Shown: positions 15,837 through 24,921, counted from the first letter of the stretch. The stretch is DNA of 35,072 nucleotides from Marinilabiliaceae bacterium (GCA_021443545.1 JABUTU010000089.1:1-35072), one strand, 5' to 3'. Notes: generated by a model from the sequence alone, not told the origin. Made by a program: numbers and translations.

Positions 15837-17273
15837 TTATAGTTCTATTTTCTTATACTTAGGGACGAGCGACTTCATGATGCACCAGGCGAGGATGTAA
15901 GCCACTGCGCAGATGCAGAAAACAATCATGTAGGCGGCTGGTTTGCCCTCGAAACCCATGAATGAGAATGCGGCGCCCTGACCGTCAGCATAGTCGAAGA
16001 GCTGACCCGAGTATTTATTGATGATGAATGATCCTATTCCGCCAGCCATGCCGCCGACGCCTGTGATGGTTGCGATGGCCGACTTAGGGAACATATCGCC
16101 GATTGTAGAGAAGAGATTAGCCGACCATGACTGGTGACCAGCGCCGACGAGACCTATGATGATGGCAGGCCACCATGCTGAGTAGGCACCGAGAGGCTGA
16201 GCCAAGAGGCATAGCAGAGGCAGGAGAGCGTAGAGGAACATCGACTTCATACGGCCAGAGTAGGGTTCCATGCCCATCTTATCGACGTAATATGTTGGCA
16301 GTTTGCAAGCGTAAATTGATACGACCGTCACGATGAGGTAGAGCGTCATGATGAGCATCATACCTGTGCCTGACGATGCCGTATAGCCATATACATCTTG
16401 GAAGTAACCGGGAGCCCAAAATAGGAAGAACCACCACACACCATCGGTGAAGAACTTACCGGTGATGAAAGCCCATGTCTGTTTGTAGCGGAAGCTCTCG
16501 AGGAGCGACACCTGTTTCTCGGCATGAGCTTCAGAGGTCTTAGCCTGACTCTCCTCCATATAGTCCTGATTGATATACTCCAGCTCCTCCTTGTTGACAT
16601 GACTTGATGCCTCTGGTTTGTCGTACCATTGAACGAAGAAGGCCATCCAGAGGAAGCCGAGGGCGCCGATGATGATGAACGACCATTCCCAGCCGAAAGA
16701 GGCAGCGAGAGGAGGTATGATGAGAGGAGCGGCGAGAGCGCCCACTGAGGCACCTGAGTTGAAGATTGATGTAGCGTAGGCGCGGTCCTTCTTAGGGAAG
16801 TATTCAGCAGTCACCTTGATGGCAGCAGGGAAGTTACCAGCCTCGCCGAGAGCGAGCAGGGCGCGGCAGACGAGGAACATGAGCACACCCGTTGATGCCA
16901 CGGCGATGGCGATGTCGCTACCCGTCTCGAGGGCACGCATAGCCTCGAGCGAGTCGAGACCATGGATATACTGTGTTCCGACAGCGCATGCGGCATGCAG
17001 ACAGGCAGCACCGCTCCAGATGCCTATGGCCCATAGATAGCCCTTCTTTGTGCCCATCCAGTCGACGAACTTACCAGCGAAGAGCATGCAGATAGCGTAG
17101 AAGATCGAGAAGTAGGCAGTGATATTGCCGTAGTCGGCATCTGTCCAGTGGAAGTCAGGGTATATAAACTCCTTCGCTGTGAGCGAGAGCACCTGACGGT
17201 CGAGGTAGTTAACGGTCGTAGCCACAAAGAGCAGACCGCATATCCACCATCGCCAATTTGTCATTTTTTTCAT
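15837..17273 (-). CDS. exuT: MFS hexuronate transporter (ExuT-like)
   Basis: A 478-residue major-facilitator permease of the anion:cation symporter family that includes ExuT. Twelve membrane segments can be drawn. Family signatures are the N-terminal NWRWWICGLLFVATTVNYLDRQVLS and, after helices 2-3, the ALGEAGNFPAAIKVTAEYFPKKDR block, which is typical of ExuT/GudP/D-galactonate transporters. I begin at the ATG at 17273 (MKKMTNWRWW); an upstream frame start at 17327 would add 18 hydrophilic residues that are not homologous, and an ATG at 17264 is also possible. It probably imports free galacturonate, glucuronate or small uronates across the inner membrane. It is placed between eda and the yhcH-like gene in the hexuronate operon. 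Confidence 0.9.
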   Translation of the reverse strand: MKKMTNWRWWICGLLFVATTVNYLDRQVLSLTAKEFIYPDFHWTDADYGNITAYFSIFYAICMLFAGKFVDWMGTKKGYLWAIGIWSGAACLHAACAVGTQYIHGLDSLEAMRALETGSDIAIAVASTGVLMFLVCRALLALGEAGNFPAAIKVTAEYFPKKDRAYATSIFNSGASVGALAAPLIIPPLAASFGWEWSFIIIGALGFLWMAFFVQWYDKPEASSHVNKEELEYINQDYMEESQAKTSEAHAEKQVSLLESFRYKQTWAFITGKFFTDGVWWFFLFWAPGYFQDVYGYTASSGTGMMLIMTLYLIVTVVSIYACKLPTYYVDKMGMEPYSGRMKSMFLYALLPLLCLLAQPLGAYSAWWPAIIIGLVGAGHQSWSANLFSTIGDMFPKSAIATITGVGGMAGGIGSFIINKYSGQLFDYADGQGAAFSFMGFEGKPAAYMIVFCICAVAYILAWCIMKSLVPKYKKIEL

Positions 17274-17380
17274 CTTATATCCTGATTTAGAGAGGGTAGT
17301 GTGCCATGACTCATCATCCAGGCACACCGACCTCGTTGTTAACTATAGGAGAGTTTCCGGAAATACTGACAGGGAGAGCG

Positions 17381-18049
17381 TTAGCCTTTAATCTCCTTGA
17401 TCCATGCGATGCAATCCCTGCTGATATTGGTGATATATGCCCAGTCGTTGGCAGCAATCTTATCCTTAGGGAAGAGCTTAGAGCCCATTCCGACGCAGAA
17501 GACGCCAGCCTTGAACCACTTCTCGAGGTTCTCCTTTTCAGGAGCGACGCCACCCGTCACCATAATCTTCGACCATGGCATGGGAGCCAAAACGCCCTTG
17601 ATGAGGTTAGCACCGACGACATCGCCAGGGAATACCTTCGTGAAGTCGCAACCCAGCTCCTGAGCCTTACCTATCTCAGATGGTGTGAGACAACCCGGAC
17701 AGTAGGTCACGCAGCGGCGGTTACATACGGGAGCTATATCCTCGTTGAAGAGAGGACCGACGACGAAGTTAGCACCGAGCTGGAGATACATAGCAGCTGT
17801 CGGAGCGTCGACGATAGAGCCGATGCCGAGAGCCAGCTCTGGGCACTCCTTATCGGCCCATTTCACGAGCTCGGCGAAGACCTCCTGCGCGAAGTCGCCA
17901 CGATTAGTGAATTCGAAAGCGCGTACACCTCCATCGTAACAAGCCTTGACAACCTTCTTGGCTATCTCAACATCCTTGTGATAGAAGACTGGCACCATAC
18001 CTGTGGCACCGATTTTATTCATGACCGCCGTCTTATCAAACTTTGCCAT
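17381..18049 (-). CDS. eda: KDPG aldolase (2-dehydro-3-deoxy-phosphogluconate aldolase)
   Basis: A 222-residue class I aldolase, (beta/alpha)8 fold, that cleaves KDPG to pyruvate and glyceraldehyde-3-phosphate. Visible motifs are GVRAFEFTNRGD with the catalytic Glu, LGIGSIVDAPTA, CPGCLTPSEI, the Schiff-base Lys in CDFTKVFPGD, and KIMVTGGVAPE as phosphate-binding loop. Length is typical for bacterial Eda, with a short extension at the end. It lies downstream of kdgK after a 164-base gap, the longest gap in the operon, so a second promoter or internal processing is possible. KHG aldolase activity may also be present, as in the family. Confidence 0.94.
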   Translation of the reverse strand: MAKFDKTAVMNKIGATGMVPVFYHKDVEIAKKVVKACYDGGVRAFEFTNRGDFAQEVFAELVKWADKECPELALGIGSIVDAPTAAMYLQLGANFVVGPLFNEDIAPVCNRRCVTYCPGCLTPSEIGKAQELGCDFTKVFPGDVVGANLIKGVLAPMPWSKIMVTGGVAPEKENLEKWFKAGVFCVGMGSKLFPKDKIAANDWAYITNISRDCIAWIKEIKG

Positions 18050-18213
18050 TTCTATTTCTTTATTAGAGGTTTCTTAGCAAGCTCAATCGCCTTTTGTTTA
18101 TGAGACTTCTTGAAAACCCCATTTTTTAAAATTTATGAATATTATATATCTCCGTAATTTTTTGAGGAGATTCCTAAACCACTCGTTGTTTTGTGGAAAT
18201 TATAAAAAATATA

Positions 18214-19236
18214 TTATCTCTGCACGCGACCGTTAGCACTACCACCGGCGAGAGCCTCGACCTCTTCAGCCGAGACGAGGTTGAAGTCGCCCGGAACAGT
18301 ATGCTTCAGAGCTGAAGCAGCGACAGCGAATTCGAGAGCTTCGCCCTGGTTTTTCTTTGTGAGCAGGCCATGGATGAGACCGCCCGAGAACGAGTCGCCG
18401 CCACCGACGCGGTCGATGATTGGATTGATCTCGTAGCGCTTGCTCTGGTAGAACTCCTTGCCGTCGTATATCATAGCCTTCCAGCCGTTGAAGGTAGCCG
18501 AGAAGGACTCGCGGAGAGTCGATACGACATATTTGAAACCGAACTCCTTCATCATAGCCTCGAAGATACCCTTGTAACCCTCAGCATTTGTCTCGCCACC
18601 CTCGACATCGGCATCAGGCTTGAAACCGAGGCAGAGCTCAGCATCCTCCTCGTTACCGATGCACACATCGACATATTTCATGAGAGGGCGCATGACAGAG
18701 ATAGCTTTTTCCGAGGTCCATAGCTTCTTACGGAAGTTCAGGTCGACCGAGACAGTCACGCCATGACGCTTAGCAGCCTCGCACGCCAAACGGGTCAGTT
18801 CGGCGCTCTTGTCGGAGATGGCAGGTGTGATACCCGACCAATGGAACCACTGAGCGCCCTCCATGATAGCATCGAAGTCGAAGTCGGAAGGGTCAGCCTC
18901 AGCAATCGACGAGTTAGCGCGGTCGTAGATGACCTTAGAAGGGCGCATTGAGGCACCCGTCTCGCAGTAGTAGAGGCCCACACGGTTGCCGCCGCGAGCG
19001 ATGAAATTGGTGTTGACGCCGTAGCGACGGAGAGCGTTGAGAGCTATCTGACCGATCTCGTGCTTAGGCAACTTAGAAACGAAGTAAGCATCGTGACCGT
19101 AGTTAGCGCAGCTGACAGCCACGTTGGCCTCGCCACCGCCTGGTATAATCTTGAATGAGTCGGTCTCTACGAAACGGTAGTTACCCTCAGGAGAAAGGCG
19201 GAGCATAATCTCGCCCAATGTTACAATCTTTGCCAT
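18214..19236 (-). CDS. kdgK: 2-dehydro-3-deoxygluconokinase (KDG kinase)
   Basis: A 340-residue PfkB/ribokinase-family kinase that phosphorylates KDG to KDPG with ATP. It starts with the sugar-binding strand VTLGEIMLRLSPEG, has the first PfkB signature region GGGEANVAVSCANYG, and ends with the second signature DRVGGGDSFSGGLIHGLL containing the catalytic Asp and anion hole. SVDLNFRKKLW and VCIGNEEDAEL are typical for KDG kinases. It lies 57 bases downstream of uxaC in the operon and supplies the substrate of Eda. Fructokinase and other PfkB sugars are less likely given the neighbours. Confidence 0.93.
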   Translation of the reverse strand: MAKIVTLGEIMLRLSPEGNYRFVETDSFKIIPGGGEANVAVSCANYGHDAYFVSKLPKHEIGQIALNALRRYGVNTNFIARGGNRVGLYYCETGASMRPSKVIYDRANSSIAEADPSDFDFDAIMEGAQWFHWSGITPAISDKSAELTRLACEAAKRHGVTVSVDLNFRKKLWTSEKAISVMRPLMKYVDVCIGNEEDAELCLGFKPDADVEGGETNAEGYKGIFEAMMKEFGFKYVVSTLRESFSATFNGWKAMIYDGKEFYQSKRYEINPIIDRVGGGDSFSGGLIHGLLTKKNQGEALEFAVAASALKHTVPGDFNLVSAEEVEALAGGSANGRVQR

Positions 19237-19293
19237 TGTTATGAGTTGTATTTATTGGTTATGGGGGAGTTTCAGCCCCCCCTTGTTTATATA

Positions 19294-20712
19294 TCAGAAA
19301 TTAAAATAGTTCTTAGCGTTGTTATAGCTGATATCCTCGACCATCTTATTGACGCGTTCAGCCTCGTAGCCGCTGTAAGGAATCTCACCGTTCTCGATGT
19401 CGGTACCGAGGAGATTACAGAGTGTGCGGCGGAAGTACTCGTGACGTGGGTATGAGAGGAACGAGCGCGAGTCGGTGAGCATACCGACGAAACGTGAGAG
19501 GAGGCCGAGCACCGAGAGCGCGTTCATCTGCTTCTGCATGCCATCCTTCTGATCGAGGAACCACCATCCTGAGCCGAGCTGAATCTTACCAGCCACCGAG
19601 CCATCTTGGAAGTTGCCGAGCATGGTCGCGAGCACCTCGTTGGCACATGGGTTGAGGTTATAGAGAATGGTCTTAGTCAGCTTACCCTCGCTGTTGAGGC
19701 GGTCGAGGAATTTAGCGCATGCCTTAGCTGTGTTGAACTCGCCGATTGAGTCGAAGCCCGTGTCGGGACCGAGGAGCTTGAACATCTTGGTATTGTTATT
19801 ACGTATCGCGCCGTAGTGGAATTGCTGAGTCCACCCCTTGTTGTAGTCCATCTCGGCGAATATAACCATCATAGCGCTCTTGAACTTAAGAATCTCCTCC
19901 TGCGAGAGCTCCTTTCCACCGTATACCTTATTGAATATAGCATCGATCTCAGCGTCGGTATAGTCCTCAGCGTAGAACTCCTCGATGCCGTGGTCGGAGA
20001 GCTTGCAACCCATCGATGCGAAGAAGTCCTGGCGTCTCTTAAGAGCATCGATCATATCGGCGAACTTACTAATCTTGACGCCGCTCACCTCAGCGAGTTT
20101 CTCGACGTATGTGCGGAAGTCGGCAGGGACCTCGACAGCCATAGCCTTGTCGGGGCGCCATGTAGGTAGCATCTTTATTTCGAAGCCGCTCTCTCTGACC
20201 TGTTTGTGGTATTCGAGCGAGTCGATGGGGTCGTCGGTTGTGCAGACAGTCTCGACATGATAGCGGCGCATGAAACCGCGAGCCGTATAGTTAGGGTCGT
20301 TCTGCAGCTTATCGTTACACTCGTCGAAGATCTCGCGAGCGGTCTGTGGGTTCAGGAGTTTATCGATGCCGAAAGCCGTTTTGAGCTCGAGGTGAGTCCA
20401 GTGGTAGAGAGGGTTTCGGAATGTGTAAGGCACTGTCTCAGCCCATTTCTCGAATTTCTCCCAGTCGGAGGTATCCTTGCCAGTGCAGAAACGTTCGGCG
20501 ATACCATTAGAACGCATAGCGCGCCACTTGTAGTGGTCGCCACCGAGCCATATCTCAGTGATAGAGCTGAACTTGTGGTCGTCAGCCACCATCTTAGGGA
20601 TTAGGTGACAGTGGTAGTCGATGATAGGCATGTTCTCGGCATGCTCATGGTAGAGTTTCTTGGCAGTCTCATTTGTCAAGATGAAATCCGGATGGATGAA
20701 AGTTTTTGCCAT
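19294..20712 (-). CDS. uxaC: Uronate isomerase
   Basis: A 472-residue amidohydrolase-superfamily uronate isomerase converting D-galacturonate to D-tagaturonate (and glucuronate to fructuronate). The metal-binding HxH is in IIDYHCHLIPK (His34, His36). Other family blocks are DHYKWRAMRSNGI, FRNPLYHWTHLEL, VCTTDDPIDSLEYH, WTQQFHYGAIRNNN and the C-terminal GMLTDSRSFLSYPRHEYFRR. The length equals that of known UxaC proteins. It is the first gene of the leftward operon, right beside the shared control region. The product would go to UxaB coded at the other end of the same operon. Confidence 0.96.
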   Translation of the reverse strand: MAKTFIHPDFILTNETAKKLYHEHAENMPIIDYHCHLIPKMVADDHKFSSITEIWLGGDHYKWRAMRSNGIAERFCTGKDTSDWEKFEKWAETVPYTFRNPLYHWTHLELKTAFGIDKLLNPQTAREIFDECNDKLQNDPNYTARGFMRRYHVETVCTTDDPIDSLEYHKQVRESGFEIKMLPTWRPDKAMAVEVPADFRTYVEKLAEVSGVKISKFADMIDALKRRQDFFASMGCKLSDHGIEEFYAEDYTDAEIDAIFNKVYGGKELSQEEILKFKSAMMVIFAEMDYNKGWTQQFHYGAIRNNNTKMFKLLGPDTGFDSIGEFNTAKACAKFLDRLNSEGKLTKTILYNLNPCANEVLATMLGNFQDGSVAGKIQLGSGWWFLDQKDGMQKQMNALSVLGLLSRFVGMLTDSRSFLSYPRHEYFRRTLCNLLGTDIENGEIPYSGYEAERVNKMVEDISYNNAKNYFNF

Positions 20713-20771
20713 ACTACTATATATATATGTTATGTTGTTTTATTGGCGAGTTTTGGACAAAAAGTTGCACT

Positions 20772-20788
20772 ATTGCGCAATCGTTTGC
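20772..20788. promoter_or_regulatory. Overlapping palindromes upstream of uxaC (operator candidate)
   Basis: ATTGCGCAAT (20772-20781) is a perfect 10-base palindrome and overlaps GCAATCGTTTGC (20777-20788), a LacI-family-like site with central CG and one mismatched pair. The site lies 60-75 bases upstream of the uxaC start. A near-identical ATTGTGCAAT lies at 20824-20833. Confidence 0.6.
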
Positions 20789-20890
20789 CACTTATGAATG
20801 GCGAAAGTATAAACTTTTGAAATATTGTGCAATAGCTTACGACTAAAAATCGCTATAAATGAATAAAAGTGAAATTTTTTTGCCAAAATA

Positions 20891-20921
20891 TTTGCAATAT
20901 GTGCAAACGTTTGTATTTTTG
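20891..20921 (+). promoter_or_regulatory. Perfect promoter of the LacI-type regulator with internal operator
   Basis: TTTG (20891-20894), a 19-base spacer and TATTTTTG (20914-20921) match the Bacteroidetes promoter consensus. The palindrome TGCAAACGTTTGTA (20902-20915) sits in the spacer and touches the -7 box. It fits the classic LacI/GalR-family operator shape with a central CG. Repressor binding here would block the promoter, so autoregulation and control of the downstream kdu genes are likely. Confidence 0.75.
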
Positions 20922-20943
20922 CAACCGAATAAATGAATGACAA

Positions 20944-21948
20944 GTGGCAAAGACTACGATAAGTGACATAGCGAAGGCATTAGGGATAACCCCCTCAACG
21001 GTGTCGCGTGCGTTGGCAGGTAACAGCCGTGTCAGCGAGGCGACGCGCATGATGATTGAGCGCAAGGCGTCGGAGATGGGGTATGAGCGTAATCTCTTGG
21101 CCTCATCGCTTCGTAAGGGCTTCACCGACACGGTGGGTATGATTGTGCCACGCATCAACCGGCAGTTCTTCAGCAACGTGATAAGTGGTGCTGAGGCCAT
21201 ACTGAACCCTGCGGGCTTCAACCTGATCATCTGTCAGAGTCATGAGCGTCGTGAGGATGAGCGACGTGCCATTGCGACACTCATCCGCAACCAGGTGGCG
21301 GGAATGCTGGTGAGTCACTCCCTCGAGTCAACGAGCTCCGAGTCTCTTCGCGAGGTTGTCGACCAGGGTGTTGTCCTGGTGCAGTTCGATCGTATCTTTG
21401 ACGATTTGGAGAGTTCGACAGTTGTCAACGACAATTTCTCGGGGGCATACGAGGCTACGAAGCATCTCATAGAAGCTGGCTATCACCGCATCGGACATCT
21501 CGGAGGTGACGACCAGTCGAATGTCTACATCGAGCGAAGGAGAGGCTATATAAAAGCCCTGACGGATGCAGGAATGGCGGTTGATGAGGATATAATATTT
21601 GGCGACAGCATAACACGTGATAAGGGCTTCTATAATATGGCGAAAGCCCTCGACAAGGGGTGCGATGCCCTCTACTGCGCCGGTGATTATGCCGCGTTAG
21701 GCGTCATGGAGTATGCACGTCATAACCACATCGACATACCAGGTCAGTTCGGAGTTGTCGGGACAGCGAATGAGAATTTTGCAGAGCTCCTCGTGCCATC
21801 GCTGACCACACTTGAGCAGAACGCCACCGAGATAGGGCAGAGGGCAGCACAGGCCTTCCTCGACATGCGCTTCAATGGTGTCGTCTCCAACATCGTTGTA
21901 TCGATGAAGCTCATTGTCAGGGATAGTGCCTCCCGTCAGCATAAATAG
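20944..21948 (+). CDS. LacI-family transcriptional regulator of the uronate genes, GTG start
   Basis: A 334-residue LacI/GalR-type regulator. The N-terminal helix-turn-helix (TTISDIAKALGITPSTVSRALAG, cited as residues 4-26) is followed by the hinge helix region SLRKGFTDTVGMIVP and a periplasmic-binding-protein-like effector domain (about 62-330). The frame starts with GTG at 20944: an in-frame TGA lies at 20938-20940 and the two nearby ATGs (20933, 20937) are out of frame, so GTG is the start that keeps the conserved AKTTISDIA N-terminus. It is the first gene of the rightward operon, ahead of kduI by 30 bases. The probable ligand is a KDG-route intermediate, which is inference. The operator within its own promoter suggests autorepression. 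Confidence 0.92.
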   Translation: MAKTTISDIAKALGITPSTVSRALAGNSRVSEATRMMIERKASEMGYERNLLASSLRKGFTDTVGMIVPRINRQFFSNVISGAEAILNPAGFNLIICQSHERREDERRAIATLIRNQVAGMLVSHSLESTSSESLREVVDQGVVLVQFDRIFDDLESSTVVNDNFSGAYEATKHLIEAGYHRIGHLGGDDQSNVYIERRRGYIKALTDAGMAVDEDIIFGDSITRDKGFYNMAKALDKGCDALYCAGDYAALGVMEYARHNHIDIPGQFGVVGTANENFAELLVPSLTTLEQNATEIGQRAAQAFLDMRFNGVVSNIVVSMKLIVRDSASRQHK

Positions 21949-21978
21949 TATATACAAGAACCATATAATCTATACGAT

Positions 21979-22821
21979 ATGAATTACGAACTTCGCTATG
22001 CGTCACATCCGGATGATGCAAAACACTACGACACAGCTCGTCTGCGCAAGGAATTTCTCATAGAGAATCTCTTCATGGAGGATGATATCACGATGGTCTA
22101 TTCGCTCTATGACCGTTATATCGTCGGTGGTATGATGCCAGCATGGAAGGTGATGCGACTGAACGATGCCAATGTGAGTGACCTGAAGGCCGAATACTTC
22201 CTTGAACGTCGCGAGCTGGGCATCATCAATGTCGGAGGCAAGTGTCGGGTAGTGGCTGACGATGAGGTGTTTGAGATTGATTATAAGGAGATGCTCTATA
22301 TTGGGCGAGGCAAGCGAGAGGTGACCTTCCAGGCCATTGACCCACATAAGCCAGCAAAGCTCTACTTCAATTCGGCACCTGCGCATAAGGAGTATCCGTC
22401 GCGTAAGGTGACTAAGAGCGAGGCCGACGTGCTTGCACTGGGGTCGCTTGAGGGGTCAAACGACCGCATCATCAATCGTATGATCATCAATTCAGTTGTG
22501 CCGACATGTCAGCTTCAGATGGGCATGACGGAGCTTAAGCCAGGTTCGGTGTGGAATACCATGCCAGCTCATGTTCATAACCGTCGTATGGAGGCTTATT
22601 TCTATTTCGAGGTTCCAGAGGATCAGGCAGTATGCCATTTCATGGGACCTATTGATGAGACACGCCACATCTGGATGCATAACGAACAGGCAGTCCTCTC
22701 ACCATCATGGTCGATACATGCCGCAGCAGCAACGAGTAACTACACCTTCATCTGGGGTATGGCAGGCGAGAATCTCGACTATGGCGACCAAGATTTCTCG
22801 AAGATAACCGACTTGAAATAG
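21979..22821 (+). CDS. kduI: 5-keto-4-deoxyuronate isomerase
   Basis: A 280-residue cupin-fold, zinc-dependent isomerase converting 5-keto-4-deoxyuronate (the product of unsaturated uronyl hydrolases such as the GH105 enzyme at 5.4 kb) to 2,5-diketo-3-deoxygluconate. The metal ligands known from E. coli KduI are matched by His198, His200 and Glu205 in MPAHVHNRRMEAYFYF and by His247 in WSIHAAA. Other conserved blocks are LFMEDDITMVYSLYDR and GMAGENLDYGDQD. The length matches KduI. It precedes kduD by 49 bases, the usual kduI-kduD order. Confidence 0.96.
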   Translation: MNYELRYASHPDDAKHYDTARLRKEFLIENLFMEDDITMVYSLYDRYIVGGMMPAWKVMRLNDANVSDLKAEYFLERRELGIINVGGKCRVVADDEVFEIDYKEMLYIGRGKREVTFQAIDPHKPAKLYFNSAPAHKEYPSRKVTKSEADVLALGSLEGSNDRIINRMIINSVVPTCQLQMGMTELKPGSVWNTMPAHVHNRRMEAYFYFEVPEDQAVCHFMGPIDETRHIWMHNEQAVLSPSWSIHAAAATSNYTFIWGMAGENLDYGDQDFSKITDLK

Positions 22822-22870
22822 TATTAATAGCGTGCTGCCACAAAAGACAGCCGACAAAAATCATCACATA

Positions 22871-23677
22871 ATGGCAAAGAATCTCTTTTCACTGGAAGGT
22901 AAGAACGCCTGGATCACAGGAGCCTCTTACGGTATTGGTTTCAACATAGCAAAGGCCTTTGCAGAGGCAGGATTGCAGAATGTCATATTCAACGATATCA
23001 ATCAAGACCTTGTCGATAAAGGCATAGCAGCCTACAAGGCAGCAGGCGTCAGCAATGTGCATGGTTACGTATGTGACGTGACCAATGAGGAGCAGGTGAA
23101 GGCACTCGTGGCACAGATTCATAAAGAGGTGGGTCAGATTGATATCCTCGTGAACAATGCGGGTATCATCAAGCGCATCCCTATGCACGAGATGAAACGC
23201 TCGGAATTTCAGCAGGTCATCGACATCGACCTTGTCGGACCATTCATCTGTTCGTCGGCTGTTCTGCCCGAGATGATGGAGCGTCGCGAGGGTAAGATTA
23301 TCAATATATGCTCTATGATGTCGGAGCTTGGACGTGAGACCGTCTCGGCATATGCAGCAGCCAAGGGCGGCTTGAAGATGCTCACGCGTAATATCTGTTC
23401 CGAGTATGGCGAGTACAACATACAGTGCAACGGCATTGGTCCGGGTTATATCGCAACACCACAGACAGCCCCTCTGCGTGAGAAGCAGGCTGATGGGTCG
23501 CGCCATCCCTTCGACTCATTTATATGTGCCAAGACACCCGCAGGACGCTGGCTCGACCCGTCGGAACTCGGTGGGCCGGCAGTCTTCCTCGCTTCGAAAG
23601 CCTCAGACGCTGTGAACGGTCATATCCTCTATGTCGATGGCGGTATCCTCGCATATATCGGAAAACAACCTAAGTGA
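22871..23677 (+). CDS. kduD: 2-deoxy-D-gluconate 3-dehydrogenase (KDG-forming)
   Basis: A 268-residue short-chain dehydrogenase reducing 2,5-diketo-3-deoxygluconate to KDG with NAD(P)H. The nucleotide-binding TGASYGIG, the NNAGI strand, and the catalytic Ser...Tyr-x-x-x-Lys (YAAAKGG) are present, and the C-terminus PAVFLASKASDAVNGHILYVDGG is typical. The start is taken at the ATG at 22871 (MAKNLFSLEGK), where homology begins; an upstream GTG at 22832 would add 13 unrelated residues. Together with KduI it joins the lyase route to KdgK and Eda. It ends one base before the next gene's ATG. Confidence 0.94.
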   Translation: MAKNLFSLEGKNAWITGASYGIGFNIAKAFAEAGLQNVIFNDINQDLVDKGIAAYKAAGVSNVHGYVCDVTNEEQVKALVAQIHKEVGQIDILVNNAGIIKRIPMHEMKRSEFQQVIDIDLVGPFICSSAVLPEMMERREGKIINICSMMSELGRETVSAYAAAKGGLKMLTRNICSEYGEYNIQCNGIGPGYIATPQTAPLREKQADGSRHPFDSFICAKTPAGRWLDPSELGGPAVFLASKASDAVNGHILYVDGGILAYIGKQPK

Positions 23678-23678
23678 T

Positions 23679-24893
23679 ATGAAGAATATATTTTTATCCA
23701 TAATAACTCTCATGACCCTTGCCTCGTGCAGGGAGACGGTCAGAACCATCACGGTCAGCAACACCCTCGACTTCGCCCGTCAGGAGATGGTAGAGGTGGT
23801 TTTGGATGATTCGTTATGCAGCGTCGTTGAACCAATGGTTCTGCTCGATGCTGCGGGCAAAGAGGTAGCCTATCAGAAGACCTACGACGGCAAGATGGTC
23901 TTTGTAGCAGATGTGCCAGCGAATGGTTCATCGGACTACACACTTCACTTCGGGAAGACACCATCGCCAATAGCTACTGTTGCCACGGGCGCAGTCTATC
24001 CCAATAGAGTTGACGACATAGCGTGGGAGAACGACCGCATAGCGTTTCGTGCCTATGGCCCAGCCCTGCAGGCAAGTGGCGAGAAGGCCTATGGCTACGA
24101 CGTGTGGGTGAAGCGCGTCGAGGAGCCTGTTGTCGATGTCCGTTATGCGCAAGAGCTCAACACCGTGACGCTCGCCCAGATAGCACAGCTCAGGGAGGAG
24201 GGAAAGGCTGATGAGGCAGATGCACTATACCAGTCGGTCAGCTATCATGTCGACCATGGCAATGGCCTCGACTGTTATAAGGTAGGTCCGACACTTGGCG
24301 GTGGTGCGACGGCACTCCTCGTCGATGGTAAGATTATATATCCCTATTGCTATAAGAGCTGCGATATACTGGATAACGGACCACTTCGCTTCACGGTGCG
24401 ACTGGTCTATAATCCGACAGAGATAGCTGGGAAACAGGTGACGGAGACGCGTCTTATCACACTTGACAAGGGTTCGCAGCTCAACAGAACTATTGTCAGC
24501 TACGAGGGAGTCGACGATACGATGGTGGTAGTGGCCGGACCAGTTGTTCATCATGCTGGTGGCGGTAACTATATTGTCAATGATGAGGTTGGCTATGTGG
24601 CATATCAGGACCCAACGGACAATCCCGCCAATGGCAATGGTGATATCTTTGTTGGAGCGGCCTTTCCGATGCAGCTCACCTCGGCACAGCTTGAACTCTA
24701 CGACGAAGAGGAGGCAGCCGCAAGAGGAGCATACGGACATGTGCTTGGCTATATGAGCTACAAGCCCGGCGACCAGCTGACCTACTATTGGGGAGCGGGC
24801 TGGAGCAAGTGGGGATTTGCAGACTTTGCCACATGGGCCGACTATATGTGCAGAGCAGCACAGTCGGCAAGAACCCCTCTGACAATAGAATGA
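23679..24893 (+). CDS. DUF4861 lipoprotein
   Basis: A 404-residue exported lipoprotein with lipobox LASC near residue 17 and matches to the DUF4861 family as I recall it (NTLDFARQEMVEV, VVHHAGGG, YVAYQDPTDN, GHVLGYMSYKPGDQLTYYWGAGWSKWGF). The family commonly occurs beside kduI/kduD and unsaturated uronyl hydrolases in Bacteroidetes polysaccharide loci; its biochemical role is not settled to my knowledge. A beta-rich carbohydrate-binding or esterase/lyase-like role is speculation. The ATG at 23679 lies one base after the kduD stop, so the two are translationally coupled. An alternative upstream in-frame start would run into kduD. It is the last gene before the terminator. Confidence 0.85.
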   Translation: MKNIFLSIITLMTLASCRETVRTITVSNTLDFARQEMVEVVLDDSLCSVVEPMVLLDAAGKEVAYQKTYDGKMVFVADVPANGSSDYTLHFGKTPSPIATVATGAVYPNRVDDIAWENDRIAFRAYGPALQASGEKAYGYDVWVKRVEEPVVDVRYAQELNTVTLAQIAQLREEGKADEADALYQSVSYHVDHGNGLDCYKVGPTLGGGATALLVDGKIIYPYCYKSCDILDNGPLRFTVRLVYNPTEIAGKQVTETRLITLDKGSQLNRTIVSYEGVDDTMVVVAGPVVHHAGGGNYIVNDEVGYVAYQDPTDNPANGNGDIFVGAAFPMQLTSAQLELYDEEEAAARGAYGHVLGYMSYKPGDQLTYYWGAGWSKWGFADFATWADYMCRAAQSARTPLTIE

Positions 24894-24921
24894 TTTGAAG
24901 ATGTTTTGTGTTTTGTGTTAG

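Larger units (their letters stand above)
20713..20943. promoter_or_regulatory. Divergent control region between uxaC and the LacI-type regulator
   Basis: This 231-base AT-rich region separates the leftward and rightward uronate operons and holds all obvious control sites: the LacI-type palindromes at 20777-20788 and 20902-20915, and two copies of ATTG(C/T)GCAAT at 20772-20781 and 20824-20833. There is a perfect promoter for the regulator gene at 20891-20921. A weaker -7-like CTTTTTG for uxaC can be read on the minus strand near 20757-20763. Regulation of both operons by the adjacent LacI protein is inferred. Confidence 0.75.
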
